Below, piece after piece: positions 1 through 10,850 of a stretch of DNA of 64,000 nt. Positions within the stretch are counted from its first letter, which is position 1; each line of letters starts with the position of its first letter. The notes under the pieces are model-generated. The model did not search any database. It was not told the DNA's origin and saw nothing but the letters and a program-made list of their open reading frames with translations. Origin of the DNA: Euryodendron excelsum (Eukaryota > Streptophyta > Magnoliopsida > Ericales > Pentaphylacaceae); assembly GCA_033060915.1 (NCBI GenBank), contig CM065378.1:3715001-3779000 (forward strand), given 5' to 3'. The translations under genes and the position numbers were made by a program.

Positions 1-785
1 GTGTATCTTCACAATTACACCCAAATTAAGATTTAACTATTTAATTCCATAATAGAAAGCACGACGAAGTTTAGATATAACATTACTTATATGAAATTCT
101 AGTGTTTAGTTATAAGAAAAATAAAACAAAGTGTAAAAAAGTAAAAAAAAAATAGAGTTTTTCTCTCTAAAATTACTCCTAATACAAAATATCTAAGCTA
201 TCTAAAACTCTCTCTCTAAAAATATACTAAATCTAACTCTCCATATCAGCTAAAATGGCCTACTATGCCTTTTATAGTTGAATACCATCCCGACGGTGAC
301 TTCTTGCTAAAGTTGAGTTTTTGACCATCAGGACGACCAAAATTATCGTCTTGACGATCAGCCAAATATATTTCCTCCTTCTTGGGTTGTCGAGACGGTC
401 AAACGTGGCGTTCTGATGGTCAATAACTTTGCAGTTCAATTTTGACTATTTTAAAACCCAATTCACCAATGTACATTGGAGACAAAGTTGTAGATCTTGA
501 AGTTTTTTTTTTAATAACGCAAAATCAGCTCAATCGGATATCGGAGTAAAAAATTATAGCCAATATCTCAAGACAGCATTGAATTTCCATCAGTGGTTTG
601 TTCGCTTTGAACCTGCCTTGATCATTTTTGCTCCCTTTTGCCTTCAATAGCTTTTATAACTTACAAAAGTAAGTAAAACATCATTACAACTGAAAATCAA
701 CTAGATTAGGCTATTTACAACTATTTTAACCCTAATAAAATGTAAAATTAAATTTTATGATTACACTTTTATGGTATAATTAATT
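1..785. repeat. Degenerate LTR-like repeat, copy A
   Basis: AT-rich non-coding sequence. The part from about 240 to 785 resembles 21700-22230 in the same orientation: both have a stretch about a protein-free 'gagacaaagtt.tagat.ttgaagt' phrase, then 'cagctcaatcgg' or 'cagatcaatcgg', and both close near an 'attacactttta' phrase. Reading the two copies side by side shows the same order of landmarks with many substitutions and small indels. No open frame of interest is present. The layout (a long non-coding unit, dispersed copies) fits a non-autonomous LTR-type repeat, but I see no matching target-site duplication here, and the left end may lie outside the window. Confidence 0.5.
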
Positions 786-1795
786 CGATGCATTATGAAT
801 TGGTTATTTAGTTTTATTTTACCATGTTGGAATGACTTTTAAATGAAACTGTGGTGGCCGAAGGTCAAGACACAAAAATGATCACACCACTTGGGCCATT
901 CGATCATGATTATCACGAGCTTGGCGTGATAATTGTTAAAAAAAAAAAAGATGCCCTTTAAATCCATTCAATTATAATTACTGAACGACCTGTTTGTCAA
1001 CGAAAAATATGAGAATATAATACTATTATTTTGAGAAATATGATAGCAATTTCAAATTTGTCTTAAATCTTTAAATCCTTTCCATCAACTGGATTGATTA
1101 AAATATTACCATGTCATCTTTTCGTGTTGGAAGTTATCAACGCTTGCAAAGACTTATAAATCTATACTAAAATATAAGAGAATACTATTTTGGAATCCAC
1201 TTTCTAAAGTCTTGTTAATATTTTATTCACTTATATACCGTATAAATTACTTCTGTTTTCATTGATTTTAAGAGTAAACATGAAAATATATAACTTTCAA
1301 ATAACTACACCTCCCTACAACTGCTTCAATTTTTTGTAATCCCTAACGTCTCTCAATTCTCTCTATCTCAAGTTCATCCATCCTTGTGGCCTGAGGACAG
1401 TATTTTTTATATCAGTAATTAGTCACAGATTGATTTTATAAAGATTAAAGTACATTTTAAAGTTTTTTACCGCTTAATATAAAATTGGCGAACTTCATGG
1501 CCTTAGATTACTCGAAAGTATTTTGGAGATGTTTGGGTGTAAGGTAGGTTTGTGATGGCTTTGGTGGCGTTTGGTAATATTATTAATTTTTTATTTTATT
1601 TTTATAGAAAAGAGGTAACATGTTTTGGTACGGTCAAACAATTTTAAAACTTATTGGGTAACCATGTGCTATTTTGAGGTTTTATTATTTTCAACATTTT
1701 TTAAAGTTGTTGCCAAAAAAATTAAAAACAAAAGCTACCAAACATGTTTTTTTATTTTTATTTTTGATAACCTAATCTCAAAATTTGGAGAATGA
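786..1795. other. Intergenic, AT-rich, no gene seen
   Basis: No coding sequence is supported. Near 1565-1750 the ends 'gcgtttggta' and 'taccaaacatg' are loosely inverted, so a small MITE of under 200 bp is possible. The rest is AT-rich sequence with homopolymer runs. Confidence 0.5.

Positions 1796-1819
<24 letters not shown>
1796..1819. repeat. AT dinucleotide microsatellite
   Basis: About 12 uninterrupted AT units sit just upstream of the point where PPR homology begins. Confidence 0.9.
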
Positions 1820-1826
<7 letters not shown>

Positions 1827-1875
1827 AACAGATAAAGAAAACATAGCGTTACCGAACGGGTTCTGGTTGCCAAAC

Positions 1876-4093
1876 CCCACCTTGCTAAGTGCCTTCATGC
1901 CCTTCTTACTCTGTCGGGGAAAGCCCAAAGCATCTTCATTGCCGCTGGAGTTGTCAATCTTTATGCCCATCTTGGCGATGCTACTTTACCTCGCGTCACT
2001 TTTGATCAGATACCAAAGAAGGATGCCTATACCTAAAATTCAATGGTCTCCGCCTATGTTCGCAATAGCCAATTCCATGAAGCTGTGAATTGTTTATATG
2101 AAATGTTATTGAACACTAAAGTTAGGCATGATTTCTATACTTTTTTCTCCTGCGTTGAAAGCTTGTGGTAATTTATTTGATGGGAAGAAGATACATTGCC
2201 GGGTTTTTAAATTGGGTTTCGAATGGGATGTCTTTGTGGCTGCTTCTTTGGTGCATATGTATTGCCGCTTAGGCTCTCTCGATGTTGCCCATAAAATTTT
2301 TAGTGATATGCCATTCAGAGATAGGGGTTCCTGGAATGCTATGATTTCTGGGTTTTGTCAAAATGGGAATGCTGCAGAGGCATTGGGTGTTTTGGATAAG
2401 ACAAGATTAGAGGGGATGAAGATGGATTGCGTCACTGTTTCAACTATTCTTCCTGCATGTGCACAAATGGATGATATTTTGCATGGAATGCTGATCCATT
2501 TGTATGTCATAAAGCACGGGTTGGAGTTTGAGGTGTTTGTGTCCGATGCCTTGATTAACATGTATGCTAAATTTGAATACTTGTGGCATGCACGGAAGTT
2601 TTTCGATCAAATGTTTGTTAGAGATTTGGTGTCGTGGAACTCACTAATTGCTGCATATGAGCAGAATGGTAATCCAAATACTTCACTTGAGTGCTTTTGC
2701 GAGATGCAGTCGAATGGAATTCAACCTGATTTGTTGACACTAATGAGCTTAGCTTCCAGTGTTGCTCAATCTAGGGATTGCCGAAGTGGAAAGTCTGTTC
2801 ATGATTTCATCCTGAGGAGATGTTGGATTACGGAAGACGTTGTCATTGGAAATGCGGTTGTGGATATGTATGCAATGTTGGGTATTATCTATCCTGCACG
2901 TAGAGCTTTTGAAGAAATTCCTTTTAAAGATGTGGTTCCAGGGAACACTATGATCATATGCCATGGTCAGAATGGTCTTGCGAGTGAGGCTATTGAAGAA
3001 TTCTGCATGATGGAAGGGTGTGAGGTTATAATACCAAACCAAGGGACTTGGGTAATCATTTTACTAGCATACTCTCACCTAGGAGCCTTGAAGCTGGGGA
3101 TGAAAACTCATGGGCGTATTGTAAGAGCCAGGCTCCAATAGGATGTCTTTGTAGGTACCAGCCTCATTGACTTGTATGAAAATGTGGGAGACTGGATGAT
3201 GCAATGTCCTTATTCTATGAACTGCCCAGGATGAGTTCTGTTACTTGGAATGCCATAATATCCTTTCATGGGATTCATTGGTATGGCGTGAACTTTATAT
3301 AGCTATTTCCAGCTATGTAGGATGAGAGGGTGAAGCCTGCTCATGTAACTTTTATATCACTATTGTCAGCTTGTAGCCATTCGGGTTTAGTTGATCAGGG
3401 TCAGTGGTGTTTTCATGTGATGCAGGAAGAGTATGGAATTGGACCTAGTTTGAAACATTATGGCTGCATGGTAGACCTGTTTGGTAGAGTTGGACATTTA
3501 GAAAAGGCATATAGTTTTATTAAGAATATGCCTTTACGGTCCGATCCTTCAGTTTGGGTTACTCTTCTCGGAGCTTGTAGAATCCATGGAAATATAGAGT
3601 TGGGTAAATTTGCTTCAGATTGCTTGTTTGAAGTTGATTCGGAAAATGTTGGCTACTATGTATTATTGTTGAATATATATTCAAATGTTGGAAAATGGGA
3701 GGGAGCTGATGAAGTGAGATCATTGGCTTGAGACAGAGGATTGAAGAAGACTCCTGGGAGGAGCTCAATTGAACTGAACAACAGGATTGGAGTATTTTAT
3801 AATGGGAATGAAACCCATCCACAGTGTGAGGAGATCTACAAGGAGTTGGAGACTTTAACTGCTAAAATGAAGAGCGTTGGTTATATTCTGGACTATAGCT
3901 TTGTGTTACAGGATGTTGAGGAGGATGAAAAAGAGGATATCGTTATGAGTCATAGCGAGAGATTAGCTATTGCATATGGAATTATCAGCACTCCTCCAAA
4001 GAGTTCTATTCAGATCTTCAAGAACTTACGGGTTTGTGGGGATTGCCATAATGTGACTAAATTTATATAGAAGATTACCGAGATGGAGATTAT
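1876..4093 (+). pseudogene. DYW-class PPR pseudogene, decayed duplicate of the gene at 7446-9932
   Basis: The sequence aligns nearly base for base with 7646-9863, the intact PPR gene about 5.8 kb downstream in the same orientation. Homology starts abruptly at the 'ccccaccttgctaag' block, so the first ~67 codons are missing. It stops abruptly in the DYW domain, so the last ~20 residues including the terminal DYW are lost. Disabling lesions read directly are: TAA at 2034-2036 replacing a Trp codon; one extra T in the run near 2141-2147; TAG at 3139-3141; a 1-bp loss near 3178; TAG at 3300-3302 and 3318-3320 replacing Gln codons; TGA at 3729-3731 replacing Arg; and TAG at 4068-4070. Longer open pieces remain (2128-3141, 3330-3731, 3741-4070), so the decay is fairly recent. 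The 3' end is fused to the ankyrin inverted repeat. A functional protein is very unlikely. Confidence 0.93.
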
Positions 4094-4558
4094 TGTAAAC
4101 AATGCATCTAAGAAAACTAGGTTAGTATTGTTTACCTCTTCTTTTCCATTTGAAGCAGCTACATGTAATATTGTGTTGCCACCAATATCTTGGCATTGAC
4201 TAGCTGAGCACCAATTTTGCTCAATAATAGTATTATAGTAGCAAAGTGGCGGGCTTACTGTGTTTAACACAAACGTGTAAAATGAACTCTTCCCAGTCCA
4301 CCCTTACTTGGGCTGCATTGGGACAGACTTTTAAAAAGTGTTCAAACACCTCAACCTTACCGTTCATTGTTGCAATATGTAGAGGGTTTCCACAATCTCG
4401 ATCTTTAAGATAGGCACATCTTAGGCCTGACCCTTATTAGTTCTCTCACAATATCAATGTGACCTTCAATAGATGCCAAGTGAAGGGCTGACTGACGTTT
4501 CGAATCTAAAAGTTGAGCAAGCTTTGGATTGCAATGCAGAAGTTTTTTCACAAAGTTT
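4094..4558 (-). pseudogene. Ankyrin-repeat gene fragment, left arm of the hairpin
   Basis: Read on the minus strand, this arm contains ankyrin-type phrases such as DIGGNTILHVAASNGKEE, with the typical T-LH-AA-G core. The frame is disrupted elsewhere. The repeat style resembles plant membrane ankyrin proteins of the ACD6/ITN1 group, which is a family-level guess from the helix motifs only. No transmembrane or PGG-domain sequence is seen, so this is a fragment of a larger gene. Confidence 0.7.
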
Positions 4559-4596
4559 ACATTGTGATAGAACTAAGATGTGTATCATGCAGGCAC

Positions 4597-5039
4597 ACGA
4601 ACTTTGTGAAAGAACTTTTGCATTGCAATCCAAAGCTTGCTCAACTTTTAGATTAGAAATGTCAGTCAACCCTTCACTTGGCATCTGTCAAAGGTCATAT
4701 TGACATTATGAGAGAAGTAACAAGGGTCAGGCTTAAGATGTGCATATCTCAAGATCAAGATTGTAGGAACCCTCTCTATATTGCAGCAATGGAGGGTAAG
4801 GTTGAGGTGCTAGAACACTTGTTGAAAGTCTATCCCAATGTAGCTTGAGCAAGGGTTGACGAGGAAGATTCTATCTTACACATTTGTGCTAAGCACAGTC
4901 AGTCTGCCACTTTGCTACTATTATTGGGCGAAATTGGTGCTCAGCTAGTCAATGCCATAGATATTGGTGGCAGCAGCTTCAAATGGAGAAGAAAAGGTAA
5001 ACAACACTAACCTAGTTTTCTTTAGATGCATTGTTTACT
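4597..5039 (+). pseudogene. Ankyrin-repeat gene fragment, right arm of the hairpin
   Basis: On the plus strand this arm encodes ankyrin-like text: HIDIMREV, then CRNPLYIAAMEGKVEVLEHL, then a TGA codon near 4847, then DSILHICAKHS and LVNAIDIGG. The in-frame stop and the loss of the ILHVAA core in the last repeat mark it as non-functional. It is the mirror of the left arm and the two have drifted independently. Confidence 0.72.
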
Positions 5040-5516
5040 AAAGGCAGAGAAGAGGCAAAAGCCACTTTGGCTTGCTTGGGGAAAAGTGGCTGCTGATGCT
5101 GTAATTGTTGATGAGAAGACCTTACTCCACTTACATTCAACAATGAACTAGAAGACTGGTTAGGCATGAAATTTTTATTCTCCGTAATATGATTTGCCAA
5201 GACTTCATTGTTTCGAGCTGATTGATGAAACCCAAAAGTCAGGATCGGTATTGTTATTATTTATTTGGTTGCGACATTTCACCGTTAAATCCACAATTAT
5301 TTGGCCTCCCGATTGGTTGAGCATCTTCTCTCATTATGCCTGCTTTCACAAAAAACTCTTCCAATGCATCTCTCCCAAAGTAGGTTCCCTTTGCTGCAAA
5401 TGTGATCCACCACTGCCACTTCCATTTTTGGCGTCGTTATTTTCTTCTTTAATAAGCAAGTCTCTCCAAACTTCAGCCACAGTTTTCTGATTAAGCGTGC
5501 GAGGCAAACTTACTTC
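5030..5516 (-). pseudogene. AREB/ABF (ABI5-like) bZIP gene fragment, antisense
   Basis: The minus-strand translation gives LPRTLNQKTVAEVWRDL, then a linker, then REPTLGEM. After a 1-bp loss it continues LEEFFVKAGIMREDAQP, and further on comes QQPLFPKQAKVAFAS. These are the conserved N-terminal blocks of plant ABA-responsive group A bZIP factors (the LPRTLSQKTVDEVW and PTLGEMTLEEFLV-AG phosphorylation regions). The frame is broken by the deletion inside GEM-LEE (near 5383) and by TAA and TGA codons around 5240-5260. The basic region and leucine zipper are absent, so this is an upstream-exon fragment only. It directly abuts the ankyrin right arm. Confidence 0.8.
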
Positions 5517-6096
5517 CTTCTTTGATAAGCAAGTCTACAAAATGCTTGCTCTTGTAATAATTTTCGACATCGTTGACCAAAATCCTATGCGTTCAATACG
5601 TTGATATTATTTTTAAATATTATTTGTTGATAAGTAATCAAGATATTATTAAAACGCCTATAGGGGATGCAACCCATTTACAAATAGCATAACCAACTTA
5701 TTAGAAAATTTCAGAAATATAAGTTATACAGTGTCTATAAAGACAAGTTCCAAAGGAAGTCATTGGTCATCGCTTCACAAACACCTCCAATTTTAAATAT
5801 TATGAATTTTTTTTCAATCATCTTGAGATTTTTTCAAGTTATAGTAAATTGATAACCCATTTATCCTTTTCTATTAAACATGCACATACTTTTCAAGATG
5901 CAGATTTAAAATTTTTTATGTACTTATAACTATTTTTTGGGGGGCCAATTGACTTTTACTCATTTCAAAATTACAAATGTAATTTTTATTTATTTATTTA
6001 TTTATTTTTGGATAAAAAAGGGTCAAGTTCGAGTACGGTTTGTACAAAACCATCCAATAAGCTATGCGAATCGAAAGAACCGCTCTCAAGACTAAT
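5517..6096. other. Intergenic, AT-rich with possible retroelement trace
   Basis: No gene is seen. The phrase around 5625-5690 (a 'ttgataagtaatcaagatattattaaaa' style block split by substitutions) resembles low-copy retroelement tails common in dicot genomes. This is a weak impression. Confidence 0.35.
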
Positions 6097-7127
6097 GTTT
6101 TTGAAAATTGGACTGGACTGATCGGTTCAACTGATAGAACCGTCTACCGGTCTAGATAACTATTTGGTCAAACTCTTTAACCCATGTAGGTTAGAAAACA
6201 GGAGCGATCCGTCACGAACCGCGGTTCAACCGTCAAACCGGCTACCCTTGAGCGGTTCGTGGTAACTCATAAAGGGCGGAAAAAAATTAGGGCTACATTC
6301 TCTTCTCTCACACAATTTAAAGCTTCCAGCCTCGCCTCCGGCCATCTCTCTCTCTCCACTTACCAGTACTTGAAGTCTCCAAGGCTGAACTGAATCTTTG
6401 GCAGCATCTTGTAGTGTTGCTTACAGTTAGTTTGCGGCTTCTTGAATCAATCCCAACTGGCCTGTGCTCAGACCCCATAGCTGGAAAGCCAAAGCCCCCA
6501 TCGCCGGAATCCCCCAATCAGCTACTTTGTACTCTCTCTCTCTCTCTCTCCACTTCATTTTCTTGTTCTCTAATTTTTTGAATTTTTAGCCTGCAATTCT
6601 TCACATCAAGTTTTAGCTTTTTAGACACCGCAATTTCTTGACTTCTTTTTTTTTTTTTCGGCAATATAGCTCTCTGTAAATTCTTCTTCATGTATTCAGT
6701 TAATTTCTTATGTTCTTTAATTTCTAAATTTGTAAGAAATGCAATTCTTCACTTCAAATTTGACCTTTTTTAGACAGTGCAATTCTTAGTTTTTTTTTTT
6801 TGGCAATATTGCTCTCTGTAAGTATTTCTTTTTTTAGTTTTGTATTCATGAATAAACAAATAGAAAGAAAGTACTTTGAACTTTGAAGGAATGGGCATAC
6901 ATTCTAAGTGAGACTGAATTCATAAGTAAGCTACTATCCTTGATTTATTCCGCCGTGTTCTGAAGATTCTTCGGTAATTTTTTTTTGAATTTTAGTACAT
7001 ATTTTTGTTTATTATAAATAATTTTATGTAAATATGTGGTCTGATAACGGTTGACCCGATGGTTGAACCAGTAACCGAGCCTGGTCCTTTTTCTTGTTCG
7101 CTCAATGGTCCGGGTTTCAAAACACTG
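6097..7127. mobile_element. Candidate TIR element upstream of the PPR gene
   Basis: The left end (about 6097-6160, 'aatgtttttgaaa' followed by GG-ACTGG and GGTTCAAC blocks) is mirrored by the right end (about 7040-7127, ending 'tttcaaaacactg'). The right end read in reverse begins 'cagtgttttgaaa', a start I associate with hAT-like non-autonomous elements. I could not find a matching 8-bp target duplication, so the boundaries are provisional. The interior contains a CT microsatellite at about 6530-6550 and a stretch that could be PPR leader sequence. The PPR promoter or 5' UTR may therefore lie inside or next to this element. Confidence 0.45.
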
Positions 7128-7445
7128 ACTCTTAACCCTTCTGTGCCAGTTTTCGCTTCACTTGTGTCTTCTTCAGTGGTGCAGCATATCAGCTACACTT
7201 ATCGCCTGATACAGCAGTGAAACTACATGTATCTATGTTCAGGTACTATTCATTATTCATTTTCAGTTATATGATTTTGTTAGCAGAAACTCTACATGTT
7301 TCAGAACTAGAAATTGGTCTTATATCTGTGTTTTCAATTCAATTCCGAAAACTGCTGCTTCCAACATTATTTTGCACAGTTTGATCGTTAGTTGTACACT
7401 AGAACACTCCTTTCAGATTATGCTTTCTATATGTATTGAATTTCA

Positions 7446-9932
7446 ATGCTAATTGGGTTCATTATTTGTGTACCCAGATTGCTGCCAACCTGCAAAGGTA
7501 GGCATTTTCTTCAATATTTTGTTTCTTGTGGAATCGATCTCCAGTTATATTCCACCACTGCAAATTGTGTGCAAAATTTATCCAATGGCACAGAGAAAAA
7601 GAATGAAGAAATTGATTTCGAGTTTCTATTCCACTCATGCACCAAAACCCACCTTGCTAAGCGCCTTCACGCCCTTCTTACTGTGTCGGGGAAAGCCCAA
7701 AGCATCTTCACTGCCGCTAGTGTTGTCAATCTTTATGCCCATCTTGGCGATATTAGTTTATCTCGCCGCACTTTTGATCAGATACCAAAGAAGGATGCCT
7801 ATACCTGGAATTCAATGGTATCCGCCTATGTTCGAAATAGTCAATTCCATGAAGCTGTGAACTGTTTATATGAAATGTTACTGAACTCTGCAGTTAGGCC
7901 TGATTTCTATACTTTTCCTCCTGCATTGAAAGCTTGTGGTAATTTATTTGATGGGAAGAAGATACATTGCTGGGTTTTTAAATTGGGTTTCGAGTGGGAT
8001 GTCTTTGTGGCTGCTTCTTTGGTGCATATGTATTGCCGCTTAGGCTCTCTCGATGTTGCCCATAAAATTTTTAGTGATATGCCATTCAGAGATAGGGGTT
8101 CCTGGAATGCTATGATTTCTGGGTTTTGTCAAAATGGGAATGCTGCAGAGGCATTGGGTGTTCTGGATGAGATGAGATTAGAGGGGATGAAGATGGATTG
8201 TGTCACTGTTTCAACTATTCTTCCTGCATGTGCACAAATGGATGATATTTTGCATGGAATGCTAATCCATTTGTATGTCATAAAGCATGGGTTGGAGTTT
8301 GATGTGTTTGTGTCCAATGCCTTGATTAATATGTATGCCAAATTTGAAAACTTGGGGCACGCACAGAAGCTTTTCGATCAAATGGTTGTAAGAGATTTGG
8401 TGTCATGGAACTCAATAATTGCTGCATATGAGCAGAATGGTAATCCAGATACTGCACTTAAGTTCTTTGGTGAGATGCAGTCAAATGGAATACAGCCTGA
8501 TTTGCTGACACTAGTGAGCTTAGCTTCCAGTGTTGCTCAATCCAGGGATTGCCGAAGTGGCAGGTCTGTTCATGGTTTCACCCTGAGGAGATGTTGGATT
8601 ATGGAAGACGTCATCATTGGAAATGCTGTTGTGGACATGTATGCAAAGTTGGGGATTATTGATCCTGCACGTAGAGTTTTTGAAGAAATTCCTTTTAAAG
8701 ATGTGGTTTCATGGAACACTATGATCACAGGCTATGGTCAGAATGGTCTTGCGAGTGAGGCTATTGAAGTATTCTGCATAATGGAAGGGTGTGAGGATAT
8801 AACACCAAACCAAGGGACTTGGGTAAGCATTTTACCAGCTTACTCTCACCTAGGAGCCTTGAAGCTGGGGATGAAAGCTCATGGGCGGATTTTAAAAGCC
8901 AGGCTCCACTTGGATGTCTTTCTAGGTACCTGCCTCATTGACTTGTATGGAAAATGTGGGAGACTGGATGATGCAATGTCCTTATTCTATGAAGTGCCCA
9001 GGATGAGTTCAGTTCCTTGGAATGCCATAATATCTTGTCATGGGATTCATGGGCATGGCGAGACTTCTATGCAGCTATTTCGAGCTATGCAGGATGGGGG
9101 AGTGAAGCCTGATCATGTAACTTTTATATCACTATTGTCAGCTTGTAGCCACTCGGGTTTAGTTGATCAGGGTCAGTGGTGCTTTCATGGGATGCAGGAA
9201 GAGTATGGAATTGAACCTAGTTTGAAACATTATGGCTGCATGGTAGACCTGTTTGGTAGAGCTGGACATTTAGAAAAGGCCTATAGTTTTATTAAGAATA
9301 TGCCTTTACGGCCGGATGCTTCAATTTGGGGTGCTCTTCTAGGAGCTTGTAGAATCCATGGAAATATAGAGTTGGGTAAATTTGCTTCAGATCGCTTGTT
9401 TGAAGTTGATTCAGAAAATGTTGGCTATTATGTATTATTGTCAAATATATATTCAAATATTGGAAAATGGGAGGGAGCTGATGAAGTGAGATCATTGGCT
9501 CGAGACAGGGGATTGAAGAAGACTCCTGGGTGGAGCTCAACTGAATTGAACAACAGGATTGAAGTCTTTTATACTGGCAACCAATCACATCCACAATGTG
9601 AGGAGATCTACAAGGAGTTGGAGACATTAACTGCTAAAATAAAGAGCGTTGGTTATATTCCGGACTATAGCTTCGTGTTACAGGATGTTGAGGAGGATGA
9701 AAAGGAGTATATACTTATGAGTCATAGCGAGAGATTAGCTATTGCATATGGAATTATCAACACTCCTCCTAAGAGTTCTATTCGGATCTTCAAGAACTTA
9801 CGCGTTTGTGGGGATTGCCACAATATGACTAAGTTCATTTCGAAGATTACAGAGAGGGAGATTATTGTGAGGGATTCTAACCGCTTCCATCACTTCAAGG
9901 ATGGCATTTGTTCTTGTGGGGATTATTGGTGA
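7446..9932 (+). CDS. EMB2758: PLS-DYW pentatricopeptide repeat protein, EMB2758 (At4g33990)-like
   Basis: This is an intact intronless 828-aa frame. Family members are organelle-targeted, sequence-specific RNA-binding proteins, and many DYW proteins perform C-to-U RNA editing; the Arabidopsis relative is required for embryo development. The N-terminus (~60 aa) is Arg/Ser/Thr-containing and poor in acidic residues at first, compatible with a transit peptide. PLS-type repeats run from about residue 75 to 620, with phrases such as WNSMVSAYVRN, VFVAASLVHMYCRLGSLDVA and WNTMITGYGQNG. E/E+ motifs follow at about 630-730. The C-terminal DYW deaminase-like domain has the HSE zinc/catalytic motif at 760-762, CGDC at 788-791, and ends in CSCGDYW. 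The start is supported by an in-frame TGA at 7437-7439; no nearer upstream Met exists. The match to At4g33990 is strong across the whole length (recalled, not searched). A decayed copy lies at 1876-4093. Confidence 0.93.
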   Translation: MLIGFIICVPRLLPTCKGRHFLQYFVSCGIDLQLYSTTANCVQNLSNGTEKKNEEIDFEFLFHSCTKTHLAKRLHALLTVSGKAQSIFTAASVVNLYAHLGDISLSRRTFDQIPKKDAYTWNSMVSAYVRNSQFHEAVNCLYEMLLNSAVRPDFYTFPPALKACGNLFDGKKIHCWVFKLGFEWDVFVAASLVHMYCRLGSLDVAHKIFSDMPFRDRGSWNAMISGFCQNGNAAEALGVLDEMRLEGMKMDCVTVSTILPACAQMDDILHGMLIHLYVIKHGLEFDVFVSNALINMYAKFENLGHAQKLFDQMVVRDLVSWNSIIAAYEQNGNPDTALKFFGEMQSNGIQPDLLTLVSLASSVAQSRDCRSGRSVHGFTLRRCWIMEDVIIGNAVVDMYAKLGIIDPARRVFEEIPFKDVVSWNTMITGYGQNGLASEAIEVFCIMEGCEDITPNQGTWVSILPAYSHLGALKLGMKAHGRILKARLHLDVFLGTCLIDLYGKCGRLDDAMSLFYEVPRMSSVPWNAIISCHGIHGHGETSMQLFRAMQDGGVKPDHVTFISLLSACSHSGLVDQGQWCFHGMQEEYGIEPSLKHYGCMVDLFGRAGHLEKAYSFIKNMPLRPDASIWGALLGACRIHGNIELGKFASDRLFEVDSENVGYYVLLSNIYSNIGKWEGADEVRSLARDRGLKKTPGWSSTELNNRIEVFYTGNQSHPQCEEIYKELETLTAKIKSVGYIPDYSFVLQDVEEDEKEYILMSHSERLAIAYGIINTPPKSSIRIFKNLRVCGDCHNMTKFISKITEREIIVRDSNRFHHFKDGICSCGDYW

Positions 9933-10810
9933 CATGATTCATTGATCTTTTATCCAATGTGAGTTCTCTTTCTTTCCATGTTGTGGTATTTTGCTACAGA
10001 ACACTGACTGCTACCCTTGACCTCGTCTAGAAATAAATTGCTGGAGAATGGTGTCTTCACAGCTTGGAGAAAAAAATATTGAAGAATGAAACACAAACGT
10101 CGTGAATTGGCACAGTGTACATTATTTCTCTCTCCTTGTGTGTGTGCGGGTTTTTTGTTTTCAGGAAAAAAACACAATGAAAGCAGGAGTTTGAGAAGAA
10201 GAATCTGTCTTCTTGTTTTCACTAAGTAAATTTACTATTAATTGTAGACATGCAAATTTTAATCAATTATAAATTTCACATGTTACAAAGGCTTACAAAT
10301 TTCTCCTAAGGAGGTCTCCCGGGTAGTTATGGTTACCCCTAAGCATGGTTGCCATGTTGTTGCCCCCTTCTACCAATTTGTTTTTGCCTTAAAAACAAAA
10401 ATGTTTTCATATTTTTGGGACTATCAATTTTGTATTTTTGTGTTATGCATTAAATTATTATATCGTGCGTAATATAGGATAAAAATAACTGCGCTTGGCT
10501 TTTCTTACTATATATATAGAGGCTTGCAACAGTAACTTTTCGGATGCATCTTTTTTGCCACTTTCAGACCTTTTCATCCCTGACTTTTCGTTTAATGGCG
10601 TTGCCTTGCTGGCGTCCTGTTGACTGGATGTGCATAGTGTGATGACTTATTTGCCCTTGTTTTAATTCTTTATTCCCAAGCCTTGGTGGCGCGTTTTTCT
10701 GGAGGGAACCAATCAGATCTCACCTACCGCTGCTCCTTGCTAATTGTGCGTGGCGGAGAGGAGTTTATCTTGAGTAACCCTTATCTCACGGGGCTCCATA
10801 CATCAGAGAC

Positions 10811-10850
<40 letters not shown>

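Larger units (their letters stand above)
4094..5039. repeat. Imperfect ~450-bp inverted repeat with ~40-nt loop (ankyrin-gene fragment)
   Basis: Positions about 4094-4558 are the reverse complement of about 4597-5039. The inner ends are 'cacaaagttt' (left) and 'aactttgtg' (right), with roughly 40 nt between. The outer ends both read 'aacaatgcatcta' when oriented the same way. I estimate 80-90% identity by eye, with a few small indels. A transcript crossing it would fold into a very long hairpin. The left arm abuts the PPR pseudogene exactly and the right arm abuts an antisense bZIP fragment, so this is a composite rearranged locus. No transposon ends or target duplications were found around it. 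Confidence 0.88.

Noticed and set aside
7453..7860. 135-aa frame in another phase of the PPR gene
   Set aside because: Overlaps the intact 828-aa PPR frame and has no PPR pattern; it is a shadow.
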